DNA of 64,000 nt from Adineta steineri (Eukaryota; Rotifera; Eurotatoria; Adinetida; Adinetidae). The stretch's first letter is position 1, and the number at the start of each line of letters is the position of its first letter. A model generated the notes under the pieces. That model saw nothing but the letters and a program-made list of their open reading frames with translations. It was not told the DNA's origin and did no database searches. Shown piece by piece: positions 35,940-46,775 of this stretch. The stretch covers positions 325,390 through 389,389 of the forward strand of contig CAJNOI010000034.1 in assembly GCA_905250115.1 (NCBI GenBank), read 5' to 3'. The position numbers were made by a program, and so were the translations under genes.

Positions 35940-36250
35940 ATTTTCTTTTTTTTTCAGTCCGTCATTCCCTCTGAGATCTTTATATATCCATTATCTAAGC
36001 GATGATGTATCGAAGTCATCGATATCGCTATACGTCAAAAGGAATTATTTTGTCTTTTGTATATATAAGACGCAAAAATAAAGATTTTCTTTAGTATATT
36101 GATGGAAGAAATAGCAGTGACGCGTTCTCTTCTCGAGTTCCTGCTAATCAGTTTAGTCGTTCTGTTGTTATATGTAGTTGTGTACATGAAAGAAAATTCA
36201 TTTTCGTGTGCATATAAGAGATAGAATGAAAGAAAGTAAATTTCTCACGA
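35940..36250 (-). promoter_or_regulatory. Upstream region of array unit C with TATA-like boxes
   Basis: TATATAAAG and TTATATAAAAT lie on the minus strand about 110-190 bp before the alpha-C ATG. A CATCGATATCG-containing palindromic stretch is shared with unit B (34170-34195). Confidence 0.4.
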
Positions 36251-36423
36251 CCTATGATAAATATGAATAGTTTGTATTCATTTTGATATTTTGATTGAGA
36301 GATATCGGATGATTAACAGTCTTAATCGACTCAGATAAAATTGACTTTCAGTCATCTTCTAATCGCTAATGAAAATAATTATATTCTTTAGAAAACTGTA
36401 CAACAAATTAAAGAATAAGCGAA

Positions 36424-36498
36424 TATGGGTGTGGGTAGAGGTATCATTTTTATTTCACATTCACACTCAAATCCACCCACACCCACACCCTCAAGATA
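36424..36498. repeat. Telomere-type hairpin of array unit C
   Basis: TATGGGTGTGGGTAGAGGTA on the left; CCACCCACACCCACACCCTC then AAGAT on the right, the conserved CTTGAGGGTGTGGG terminus. Confidence 0.7.
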
Positions 36499-36499
36499 G

Positions 36500-37614
36500 G
36501 TGGAATATAATGAATCATCAAAATATCACAAGGTTACGTTTGTAATTGACGTTGTCATAAAGGTTGTTCATTTGTTTCTGGAATATTGACGTTTTGTTGT
36601 ATTGACGATATCGATGCTGTTGGTTGATTTCCAGCATTACTACTGGGGTTATTGTTATCTCCAGTATGGAAACGTCGAAAAAATTCTGTATTATTATACG
36701 TAATTCAATTTTAAACTTAGAATAAAAATATATGTATACTGTAGTTGACATGTAAATTCGAACAAATAGAACTTGTTATAAAAATCCTGAAATTCTGATC
36801 CCTACACATAAATTGATAGTTCAAAACTTCAGATTCAACTGAAAAAATCTAAATTTATTAAAGTTATAGTTGTAACCATAATATGATCTTACAATAATCA
36901 TCAAAGAGCAGCCGAAACGTGCATACATTATGCATAATTAACTAATGACTACAAAGAATAATCTAGACGTTGATCCTTATAACGATTATTTAACCAAGCG
37001 AATGCGATACTGCTGACATCAATTTTATTACTAAGATTTTTTATTACGATTAAACTTCTAAAAACATAATCTAATATATTTAAAATATAATTTATGAATA
37101 TATATGTCAGATTTTTGATAATATAACAAAAACTTTGCACCTGATAAAAAAAAGATTTCGATTAATCGTCAATTTTGAAAAATCGTTTCTTGTGCCATAT
37201 TCGCGATTAATCCTGATTCAATCACCGATTTTTCTTCAAAATACGATTAATCACGATTTTTCTCGATATGGGAAGATTAGAATACTCACACGCACACCGC
37301 ACTCTTCTTCACCTACATTCAAACTCTCACTCTCACCGTGTTGTTATTTCACCAGAATATCGTAAGAAAAATTTCAATATAATATGCTGTATCGAAGTGT
37401 ATATGAATTTTCAAAAAAATTGAAGAAAAAACTACTTTTTGATCTTAGATACTCTCGTACTCTTTACTACGATTATCATGATCAATAATTTGAATATTTA
37501 TGTAGAACGATAAGACATAATTCATTTAATAGAATAATAAAATGTGTTAGTTATAGAAAAAATATGCTTGATTATAGAAAAAAGAAATTGTCTGGTAAAT
37601 AACTAGTATGTTTA
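36500..37614. other. Intergenic region with possible exon relics
   Basis: Minus-strand open stretches at about 36560-36690 (FFRRFHTGDNNNPSSNAGNQ) and 36949-37060 (SNKIDVSSIAFAWLNNRYKD) have coding texture, but no complete gene could be built. ACGATTAATC-type words recur in 37150-37260. Confidence 0.35.
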
Positions 37615-38619
37615 TCAACAACCACTTTTTTTTTTGAGTTTTTCTAATCCCGAATCGAATTTTGGATTATGCTCAGTTGATTTATCATGAATTACCGAAT
37701 TGACAAATTGTCGTTCTTTACTTGTAAGCATCGTTTTGCCACTGTTGTCATCCTTTTGTCGAATATGTGCTGCGTCTCCTCTTTGTTGGGCACTGGCATG
37801 ATCCGGTGCCCCAAAGGACATAGAGTTTGATCCATAGAACGACATTTTTACGATTCACAATCTGAAAAACAGAAAAGTGAATAAATCACAAATGTTTAAG
37901 CATAGAGTAACAGAAAATATTAGACAAAAGATTGAAATAATTCTTTTTGTAGAGGATATATTGTTGCGCTAGTGTCATCATTTATACCGTTGAGGTAATA
38001 TTCATCTAATGTAAACTAAACGGTTAGTGTTTGAAATAGAAGACAACAGATGCGTGTCTTTACGCGCTTGTAATACGAGCAGTTATTCACATAATCTCAT
38101 AAACTATCAGATTTGTTTTAAATTCTCTTCAAATGAGAATACCTAATAATATTAACTTTCGTCTTTTTCTTCATTGGCATGCTGCGTAGACCGTCGAAAT
38201 ATCTGCGTATTCCATCAAGTTTGTTACTGAACTGATAAAAATGATGAAATCGCTATCACTAAAAAGTTCAGACTGACTGCAAACGAATCATTAATTGCTA
38301 TTTCAATATGTTGAAAAGAAGTCATATCATATACATATATAGGGAAGCTGTTAGGATTTGATTGGAATTTAGCATATTCTCTGTGACAGAGAGTGAAGTT
38401 GAACATGTGCATGTCTGGTAAATTTATACGAAGATTGATAATATTCATCAAAAATTCAAAATTCTAGGTCTGTATGACTAGTATTGCTAAGTGATTCTTC
38501 AAAAAAAACTTGGTTAAAAACTCTATAACTAGGACTAGGAGATATCCTACTTAATGAAATTCTAGTAGAGAGAATGTCTTTCATTCGAAAACAAAGAAAA
38601 TATTTTTTTTCTTCTTACC
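37615..38619 (-). CDS. Small protein with a 5'UTR intron
   Basis: The coding part is 37845-37615, 76 residues: MSFYGSNSMSFGAPDHASAQ, RGDAAHIRQKDDNSGKTM, LTSKERQFVNSVIHDKS and a Lys-rich end SGLEKLKKKSGC. The ATG sits 16 bp after a strong acceptor (CTGTTTTTCAG, exon from 37861). A good donor (CTGAAAG|GTAAGAAG) at 38619/38618 marks the likely non-coding first exon, leaving a 757-bp intron. It is hydrophilic, with no signal peptide or membrane segment. The family is not recognised. The 5' exon and promoter region are duplicated at 52.1-52.8 kb. Confidence 0.55.
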
Positions 38620-39116
38620 TTTCAGCCTGATCGATAAATAATTGATGCGATGAGAGAATGATTGTGAATTTTAACATCGTTTATATAGTACTGGTATTGA
38701 GAGAAATTTTTTGTTTGTGACTGGAGGCTTTTTATTCAAGTGCAGCGCTGTGAAATTTTCCATTAATTTAGATTGAGAGAAGACCTGCGTTATACCACTG
38801 GAGCTGCTTTATAATAATACAAGAATTATAAAATATTTTTTTCTGCACGAATTCCAGTACCGTTCTCCTTCCTACAGAATTGTCATGCTTTTGCTCTTAC
38901 ACACGCAAGCTTTCATTTTAAGTCAGAACGAAAGAAAAAATTCAAATGTTTCTTTCCGTCGTCTAGCACTTAAATAACAAAACACTTCTACAGTATTCGA
39001 TCATCAATAAAGTTAACCATCAAAGGGAAAAAAACCACAATAATCTCAACATAGAAGCATTTGGCTTGGACAAAATATAAGTATCGGTTGAGGAGTGTGA
39101 ATGTGTCTGTCAGATG
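38407..39116. repeat. Duplicated segment, copy 1 (pairs with 52087-52792)
   Basis: About 710 bp matching 52087-52792 in the same orientation, from GTGCATGTCTG to AGGAGTGTGAATGTG. It includes the splice donor and first exon of the small gene at 37615 and ends in telomere-type repeats in both copies. Confidence 0.85.
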
Positions 39117-39209
39117 GTGGACGTGGATGTGGGTGGCTGTAGGTGTGCATTTGGGTGTGAATGTGGATGTGGGTAATATCTTAAATGAGTAACTACACCC
39201 ACACCCTCG
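39115..39209. repeat. Telomere-type hairpin
   Basis: GTGGACGTGGATGTGGGTGG and further TGTGGG-like units on the left; AACTACACCCACACCCTCG on the right. Confidence 0.65.
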
Positions 39210-39729
39210 TTGATATCTGCTGAATACATGTCTCTAATCAATGTAAAAATTTTTACAATAAGATTCTTCAAGATATCGTGTTGAGTTAATGATTCAAACA
39301 AATTTAAAGATTTGAGAACGGTGCAACTGCTCATAACAATAACATCTACTCAAAAACAAATAAAAATATAATCAAAAACTACGGAGTATTATTTCGAAAA
39401 TTAAAAGAATATTTCTAAATCATTCTATGTAAGTGATAGTTATCTTCTAAGCAGTGAATTATCGATTTTGTTTAATTTTTAAATGAATATGTAAAAAAAA
39501 GTTGAAACACAAGTTTTTCAGAATCTATATGTAGATAGGTAGAACCATGTTTATTTTTGCGACAACAATTATCAATTATACGTGTTAGTCATGCTATAAT
39601 GATAATTATGAACACTTTGGGACTAATTGATAATATTATGTGTCTAATTAGTCTGAGTCAATAAGTTGTATTAAAAATGAGAGTTGGAATATATATAATA
39701 GAATTAACAATTATTTTTCTTATCACGAC

Positions 39730-40420
39730 ATGTATTTGTATATTTTAAATTTTTTATCTTGTACTAACTCAAATAGCATTGATTTCTCATACATACGCCC
39801 GATATCGATTAATTGAATGCGCTTGCATTGCTACCGAGCAAGCCAAGAGGACGACCTTACTAAAATATCATACAATACAGTTCGTAGTTGAACCGTGACA
39901 AAATATGTACTTATACAACTGTGTATTAGTATTAGTTTGTTGTCAATGCATGATCCTTTCATTCGTCGCCTAGTCGATAATGAGATCAATCAACAAAGTT
40001 GGCGTAATCTAAGCTTTGTTCAACATCACGGTTATAAACATATGATTTTGTTTTGATAACATTCAATTTTGTAGTCTATTTTTGGTATAAATATAATTTC
40101 AGCTATGATTATTATTCTCATTCAAACAGTTCGACAATCTTCAAATGTTCAAAAGCAACACACATTTAAAGAACATCTAATAACAGTTGTATCATCACAA
40201 AAATCTGATGATTAGTTCATTTATACTTCTAATATTTATCTTGCTATTTGCCATCATTTCGTAAGCTCAGTCTTCATCTTATTATTTACTTTACATTATT
40301 TCTACCATGTATTACAATATTTTTCGTTTTAATTCGTTCATTAAAAATGTACAAGCAAACTTTCACGACAACAATCAAAAGCTACCGACATGTGATACAA
40401 CGACGATTTCATAGATAATA
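39730..40420 (+). pseudogene. Decayed 7TM receptor-like gene
   Basis: Fragments in shifting frames: CIATEQAKRTTLLKY (after TM3), MHDPFIRRLVDNEINQQSW (loop 2), and HHKNLMISSFILLIFILLFA (start of TM6). HDPxxRRLxDxE followed by QHKxLxIS is a pattern I associate with another large rotifer receptor family, distinct from the three intact GPCRs here. Multiple stops and frame changes break it. It lies just upstream of the intact GPCR at 41288. Confidence 0.45.
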
Positions 40421-41287
40421 AACACGTCTGTTACTATTTCGAAAAAGAACAAGACAGATGAATTCGAGATCTTACATATTTGCTGTTTACAGCAGAGAAA
40501 GATAACAACATAATGATTTGAATTGCTAATATAGATATGATATTAATAAGATGATAATGTAATTTTTATTACGTCAATAAAAATGTACATTTATGACTAC
40601 TATGTAGTTTTCACTTACATAGAAATCTATGAACTATAGTCATATATGTAGATGTGAGTGTCGATAAAATGGTTAATTCATGTAGTAGAAAACTTGTTGT
40701 GAGTGAATGAAAAACTATTTTCTACTTATATTGTTGAAGAGATATAGAAACCATATATTATAACTGTGAATGAGAATAATAATACATCAAAGCATTCAAT
40801 CTTTTAGAAGAAAATCAGGTAAAATATTTTAGAACTAAGTCATTTTTATCAAAAATGACAGCAAATGGTTTTATTTTAAATTGTAATTTTTCTTTTATTT
40901 TAATCAGGAAAGTAGCATTCTAACATGCTCAGTTGTTTTTTTTGCAATAATTTAATCTTGTCAACGTCTAACTTATTAGTGTCATAGATAAAAAAATCAT
41001 GATTTTCATTTCATTTCTTGTTATTATCACAGTTAGACTCTTTTTTTGAGTAGATGAACAAAGATAGAAACTCAATCAAATAGAGTATTCAGCTGACAGA
41101 CAATAGTTTTACTGAAAACTACATCATAATGATGTACAAAGAAGAAGTTATTATGACGTATATACTTTCTACTCAATTTTCTATTTTTCAGCGATTTAAA
41201 AAGAAATGAATGACGTCCTCTCATTAAGTTTTAATCTATATATTTATTTTAGTTTCTTCATATATTCATTCCAGTGAGTACAAATAA
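40421..41287. other. Intergenic region upstream of a GPCR
   Basis: AT-rich, with no element recognised. Confidence 0.4.
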
Positions 41288-42307
41288 ATGTCGTCATCAT
41301 CAGACATAAGCCTCATTGTATCATTGAACAATGATATAATGCAAGTCAATCGTTATTTGGGAATCTTCATCTTTGTTTTCGGTATTATTGGTAATACTCT
41401 TAATGTATTAGTTTTGTCTCAACGACCTCTCTGTTTAAATCCTTGTGCATGGTTATTTCTTATTGCATCAATTGCTAATTCCATCGGTATTCTTGCTGGT
41501 CTTATATCTCGATTTTTATCTACTTGGGCACTTGATCTAACAAATACAAATCAATTTCTATGCAAAATACGTGCATTTCTCCTTTTCGATGGAATTACTA
41601 TCGGTAGTTGGCTTATCGCATTAGCTACTATTGATAGATGGTTATCATCAAATATCAATGTCATTCGACGACAACAAAGCACATTGAAAAATGCTCAACG
41701 TAGTACAATTCTAGTTGTTATTGTTTCAACAATTATTCAAACACAACAGCTCTATTGTTTCGAAGCAAATCTTACTAATACTCCACTCAAATGTTATACA
41801 CAAACAATCGTGTGTGGTATTATATCAGATGTATGCTTTGCACTTGTTACCATTCTATTTCCAATAATTGTTATGTTTATCTTTGGTTTAATGACTATTT
41901 CAAATGTACGCAAAACACAGTCACGTTTACAGCCAGAAACATTGACAATGAATGCTCGTAATGGTCACGAATCAACCATAACCAATATGAGAAATCCATT
42001 ACAACGAAAGAAATCTGATCGTCATCTCTTGATTATGTTATTTATTCAAGTTCTTCTTATCCTTTTATTCACTCTCCCATTATCAGCATATAAACTTTAT
42101 TCAACTCTCACTCGAAATGTTCTCAAGTCAACATTACAGAATACTATTGAAAACTTTATGTTCAATATATTTCTTCTTGCACTCTATGTTTCTTGCGGAA
42201 TGCCGTTCTATATTTATACATTGAGTGGTGGTAGAGTATTCCGTAAAGCACTCTTCAGTTTGATGGAAGCATTACGCAGAAAGATGATGCATATATTACA
42301 TCAATAA
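41288..42307 (+). CDS. Rhodopsin-like GPCR, single exon
   Basis: 339 residues. TM1 has GIIGNTLNVLVL (the GN of class A). LCLNPCAWLFLIAS starts TM2. TM3 ends ATIDRWLSS (DRW in place of DRY). Loop 3 is long and basic with QRKKSDRHLL before TM6. TM7 ends CGMPFYIYTLSGGRVFRKAL in place of NPxxY. FLCKIRAF and LKCYTQT supply the disulphide Cys pair. The first ATG is followed by MSSSSDISLIVSLNND, a short N-terminus like that of the 28995 receptor. It is the clearest class-A member of the three receptors here and probably an orphan peptide-type receptor at the plasma membrane. Intact. Confidence 0.8.
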   Translation: MSSSSDISLIVSLNNDIMQVNRYLGIFIFVFGIIGNTLNVLVLSQRPLCLNPCAWLFLIASIANSIGILAGLISRFLSTWALDLTNTNQFLCKIRAFLLFDGITIGSWLIALATIDRWLSSNINVIRRQQSTLKNAQRSTILVVIVSTIIQTQQLYCFEANLTNTPLKCYTQTIVCGIISDVCFALVTILFPIIVMFIFGLMTISNVRKTQSRLQPETLTMNARNGHESTITNMRNPLQRKKSDRHLLIMLFIQVLLILLFTLPLSAYKLYSTLTRNVLKSTLQNTIENFMFNIFLLALYVSCGMPFYIYTLSGGRVFRKALFSLMEALRRKMMHILHQ

Positions 42308-43190
42308 TCTATTAATAAATTAAAATTTAATCCAGCGATCTCATGATTTTCTCAACAGTCAATAAATAGAACACTATATTTTCGGTGAAATATGTTTTCA
42401 TTTTTATGTAATAATCATGATTTCTTTTAGTAAAATATAGTAGATTCTTGATTTCTTGATATTGAAGGAGCTAATATGACTAAAACTTAGCAAAAAATAT
42501 AAGGTCGGAGAGAAGAACAAAAATAACACAAAACATGATGTCGCGAACTAGTAAAATATGGATTAATACCATAGATTAATTACAAGTTTTTTTCTGCTAA
42601 TTATACAATGTATTAAAGTCAACTGCAGTGTTAATATAGCAACGATATGAGTTATTGATATGAAAGACTGAGAGAACATGACGTACAATAGATGAATTCT
42701 ATATTATATATTTTTAGTTTTAACACTACAATTTTCTCAGTCATGAAATATTTGTATCAACTTATCTGATACTGAAGGATTATTGGATAACAAGCAACAT
42801 AGGCTTTCTCAAAAGCAAATAGATCTACTAATTTTTCATTCCCTAGAATAATATTTCAGTGTTTATAAGAATGTGCAACGGTCAATTGATACAATGATTC
42901 CGTGTGTATCGAGTATGTGAGATTTATTATTCTAAACTACGTAGTTTTATTTTCAAACCCAATGGTGTTATGTGATACAATATTTATAATCCAACTCATG
43001 TAACAACAAACTACTTCCTGAAACGAATTTCTATGTTAAACACATAATTTTACGAAAATAAACTCTTATCAAAGTTTTGATAAAGCACATCGAAGGATAT
43101 AGGTGTGGGTATGAATGTGGTGTGAGTGGGGAATGAATAGAATACTCACACCCATCACTGCTCAGACTCTTAATATTGATGATGATGCTA
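42308..43190. other. Intergenic region with a hairpin
   Basis: Contains the telomere-type hairpin at 43101-43158; otherwise AT-rich. Confidence 0.45.
43101..43158. repeat. Telomere-type hairpin
   Basis: AGGTGTGGGTATGAATGTGG on the left; ACTCACACCCATCACTG on the right. The spacer GAATGAATAGAATAC resembles those at 55.1 and 55.8 kb when read on the opposite strand. Confidence 0.6.
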
Positions 43191-44267
43191 TTATGAATAG
43201 AAATCAGCTTTAGTCGGTGGAGGACGAACAGTGAGCTCTGGACATTGCCCATTATTTGCTTTGCTGGGAATGCACAGTCCCTTACTATCGTGACTCAGCG
43301 TAGTAAAACTAATATTCGATCGAAGAACTTGTAGATCACACTTTGGTTTCAGAAGGCAGGCAAATGAAAGATGTTCCCACTTGCAGCGGCTTGGATTATA
43401 AGGCCACGAGTTTGCAAGGCCGAGAGACGTCGGATTGTTGCGTGGAACATTGGCCTGACTATGTGTGGACCGCACATGCCAGTGGAAGGTATCTTTTGGT
43501 ACTTCTGATTTCGGACGGCAAAATACATCAGACTCTTCACATATCAGTGGAAAACGTGTTGACTCCACACTTTCTGGGGGGCATATAAGCACCGTATGCA
43601 TCCATTCTTGCTGATACTGAAAAGTACCCATGTTTCTGAACTCTATCTGGTTGACATCTACGCCATGGTGCGCTGCCAAGTCATTCAACAGAGTATTGAA
43701 CGAGATACTGAAACCATGTGGCCCGTAACGCGAAGAAGATTGCGTGAAAGAAGGAGATTCACCATAGTGTTCAGAGAACTTCTCAATGGCATCGTGAATT
43801 TGCTTCGTATTCTCATCCCCTTGCTTCTTATCTTTTGGGACGTGACTCCATATCGTTTTAGACACACACTTCTTCATGCATGCACGAATTTTTTGTTGCT
43901 GATCATTGCAAACGTAAGGTGAGAACCATACGAAATTAAGTTCATGCAATAGCTGATTTGAATCAGAGTAGCCACGCTTGGGATGAGCACGAAAGCAGGC
44001 ATGTTCAGGATAATCGTTGTTGAGAATCGAACGCTTGTTGACAGTATGAGTAACGTGCATCACACGATCGAAACAAACATCATGAAAGTCGGGATCACAC
44101 TTCAGTGGCGTTTCATCCTTGGTATGGTTGCAGTGATAGAAATCATATTCTTCCCAATCAATTGGCACATGTTCACTGGGGTACCATTTTTCGTTTTCGT
44201 TTGACGATGACTTAATCCAGTCATCTTTTACCATAATGGTGGATTGTTGCTTTAGCGAGCTAGCCAT
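43191..44267 (-). CDS. Unknown Cys-rich protein, uninterrupted ORF
   Basis: 358 residues in one open frame, with at least 14 Cys and many His/Trp residues (HVCF-type clusters such as DVCFDRVMHVTH, RACMKKCVSK). There is no signal peptide, membrane segment or motif that I can name. A strong acceptor (TTTCTTTTAG) about 11 bp before the ATG implies a 5'UTR intron. Base composition is clearly less AT-rich than the neighbouring intergenic DNA and the GPCR genes. The gene shares an uninterrupted frame and this composition with the 47652 and 50062 genes. It could be horizontally acquired or carried by a large mobile element; that is inference from composition and lack of introns. Confidence 0.6.
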   Translation of the reverse strand: MASSLKQQSTIMVKDDWIKSSSNENEKWYPSEHVPIDWEEYDFYHCNHTKDETPLKCDPDFHDVCFDRVMHVTHTVNKRSILNNDYPEHACFRAHPKRGYSDSNQLLHELNFVWFSPYVCNDQQQKIRACMKKCVSKTIWSHVPKDKKQGDENTKQIHDAIEKFSEHYGESPSFTQSSSRYGPHGFSISFNTLLNDLAAHHGVDVNQIEFRNMGTFQYQQEWMHTVLICPPESVESTRFPLICEESDVFCRPKSEVPKDTFHWHVRSTHSQANVPRNNPTSLGLANSWPYNPSRCKWEHLSFACLLKPKCDLQVLRSNISFTTLSHDSKGLCIPSKANNGQCPELTVRPPPTKADFYS

Positions 44268-44324
44268 AACAGGGATCTAAAAGAAATCATTCAAAATGGA
44301 ACGATATAGAAAAATACAGTGGTT

Positions 44325-44374
44325 ATGGGCGTGTGTGTAGATAGGTGTAATATCTTTATACAACCCACACCCAT
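44325..44374. repeat. Telomere-type hairpin
   Basis: TATGGGCGTGTGTGTAGATA and GGTGTAATATC on the left; CAACCCACACCCATTTACA on the right. Some 218 bp further on, at 44592-44613, lies an unpaired GGGTGTGGGTGTGGGTGTG tract. Confidence 0.55.
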
Positions 44375-44791
44375 TTACATGTATATTGGCACGCACCTGA
44401 TCCTCAACCAAGAACTTTCTCGTGTTTTTACGTAAAACTTTCAAAATGGTACTTCATATTCATCACATAGGAAAGGCTCACGTTTAGGTTGGCTTAATTG
44501 AGGACGTGTTCAACAGTTTGGATCGATTTTAACGTGAAATGCTCTCTATAGATGCGTCATATCCCGGCCAAAGGTGTCAAGACTGCACTTTAAGGGTGTG
44601 GGTGTGGGTGTGCAGATATCTGAATACAGTTAATACGCTCTAATAAACTCTCAATAAGAAAAAATCCTGCAGAAAGGAAACTAAAAAAGTCCGCAGAGCT
44701 CTCATAAAATAATTAGTAAACAAAAAAATATTATTGTAAGGAGCTGAGGAACAAATGATTGAGACAGGAGAAAATCAACCGGAAGAACTTA

Positions 44792-45788
44792 TACACCGAA
44801 AAAAAGGTCTATTACGGAACTAATAAGAGTTTTATAAAAAAACGGCTCCCATAATGAAACGAAATATAAATGAGGGTTTCGTAGGCCTCACAAAACCCTT
44901 AAAAGGTTTCGATGTTTGCAACGAATTCTAAATGTATTTTATGTTTCGCAGATTTTATACAAGACCCTTCAGAAAGATTTCTTGTCAATTGAAAATGATT
45001 TGAGCGTACCCTGTGTTTTCAAGAAACGTTTTTAGGGGGCTCCACTCCCTTCCTGAGAAAAATTTTCGAAATTTTCTTTTTATGTCTGAGTATAGATATA
45101 CATGGCCTCTATATGCTGACCCTATTTTAAAACCGAAAACATACTTTCTATACATGAAAAGCATCAAACAAGTCCGTTTTTCTGTCAAAAACTGCTAAAA
45201 ATCGAGATAAAAACGCTTTTTTCACAAAATCCATTTTTAGTAAAACTATGAGATATTCCTCCTTTTTCTCGGAAACGGTTTAGCCGATCGAACTCAATAT
45301 TATTCTGGTAGTACTTCAATTAACTTGCGGGTGCATTTTTTTCGTCAATATCTCTTACCAATCAAATTTGGCAGGCTTCACAAGAAACCTAGCGTCCTGA
45401 AAAACTAGATTTTCAAGGAGATTTTCAGTATTTTGATTCCCATTCCGTGTGTTTTTGAAATTTTTCTAAAAGAAAAAAATACATCTCACAAATGGGGGCT
45501 GCTAGCCGCAGTATAAATTTCAGCTGAAAACATTAAAATTTCTGGATTCGCCGGCAGGAAAACTTTAGGCCATTTTGGGACCTTGAAGCCCATGTAGACG
45601 AGCCTTCGCAATTTTGAGCCTAGAAGAACTTTTTTTCTACTCATTGAGGTGTATCTACTTTGACAGTTTCGTAGATTTTGCCGTGACCGTTATTGAGAAA
45701 CGCGGGAAAGGAGGAATGGGAGTATCTCCTTAAGGGTTTTAATTTCGTTGCGAAAATAGTTCGGTAGTGTACCTTTTTTCTCAGTGTA
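44792..45788. mobile_element. About 1-kb non-autonomous DNA transposon with TACACYGARAAAAAGGT ends
   Basis: Left end TACACCGAAAAAAAGGTCTA; right end, reversed, TACACTGAGAAAAAAGGTAC. The termini match over about 17 bp. TA borders fit a Tc1/mariner-like target preference. The interior has no transposase. The small ORFs inside (for example 45013-45198) have no coding character. Confidence 0.6.
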
Positions 45789-46490
45789 GGGCATTTACCG
45801 ATGAATTTTATTTTTTGGTCAAGGAGTGTGTCTTTTGATAGAGATGATTAAGCTGTTGTTTATTCGACTAACATTCAAGTCCCTCCATCACAAAATAACG
45901 CTTAAGATCTTCACTAACCACTGATAGTTAGTAATTGACTTCTTTCAAATCTTGTGCATTTGGTCTGAATTACTATTTACACTCCTGAAAATCTCTATCA
46001 GAATAATATTAATATTTCTATCCAACGTGAATGCAGCCAACTCACCAAATTTATAGTATATTGATGCCAATAAATGCGCTCGGCGAAAACTTGACGATAT
46101 ACAGTTTTTTATATATGTTGTAACCAACAAATGCGAATGGTTTGTCTCAATGATGAAATTAAGTTTTCTACAATAGCAAAGAAAAAAAAAGAGTGCGCCT
46201 TTTAAAAAAACACATTAAGGTTGAAACAATAGACGCAAACTAAAAGGAATCCGCCGATAAGGAGTATTATTGATATGCATACATCTTTTTTTCTTTCTTA
46301 TCAAAATCGAAAGGACGATGTATTTCATATGGAGGTATGAGAGCAAACAAAGAAAGCGAGATTTTACTTGTTATGCGGCTGCTCGATAAGTATGTCTTTC
46401 TATACTTTCTCCGAAAAATGAATCAAGTTGAAGAGCGTCGATGGCAACACCAATGATGATTGCATCAAACTCGAGCAACAACGGAGTATC

Positions 46491-46727
46491 GGTGTGGGTA
46501 AGGGTGGGTGTAAGTGGATAGGTGTGGGTAAGGGTGGGTGTGAGTGGATAGGTGTGGGTAGGTGTGGGCGTGAGTGGGTGTGTGTGAGTGGGTTTAGGTG
46601 GGTGTGGGTGTGAGTGTAGTTGTGAATGCTATCTCTATATTTAGAAGAGATATTTCTACCCACACCGGCACATCTGCACCAACACACCCACAACCAAGCC
46701 CACACCGACATACCCACACTCGCATCC
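46491..46727. repeat. Large telomere-type hairpin
   Basis: About 125 bp of GTGTGGGTAAGGGTGGGTGT-type repeats with an internal higher-order unit GTGGATAGGTGTGGGTAAGG, a short AT spacer (TAGAAGAGATATTT), then about 75 bp of CCCACA-type repeats. Confidence 0.75.
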
Positions 46728-46775
46728 TCTAGTTAGTTTTTTTAATACAGAACAATATGAAACGAAGTCAGAATA

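Noticed and set aside
43343..44204. Plus-strand ORFs across 43.3-44.2 kb
   Set aside because: Shadows of the 358-residue minus-strand gene, which has continuous coding character.
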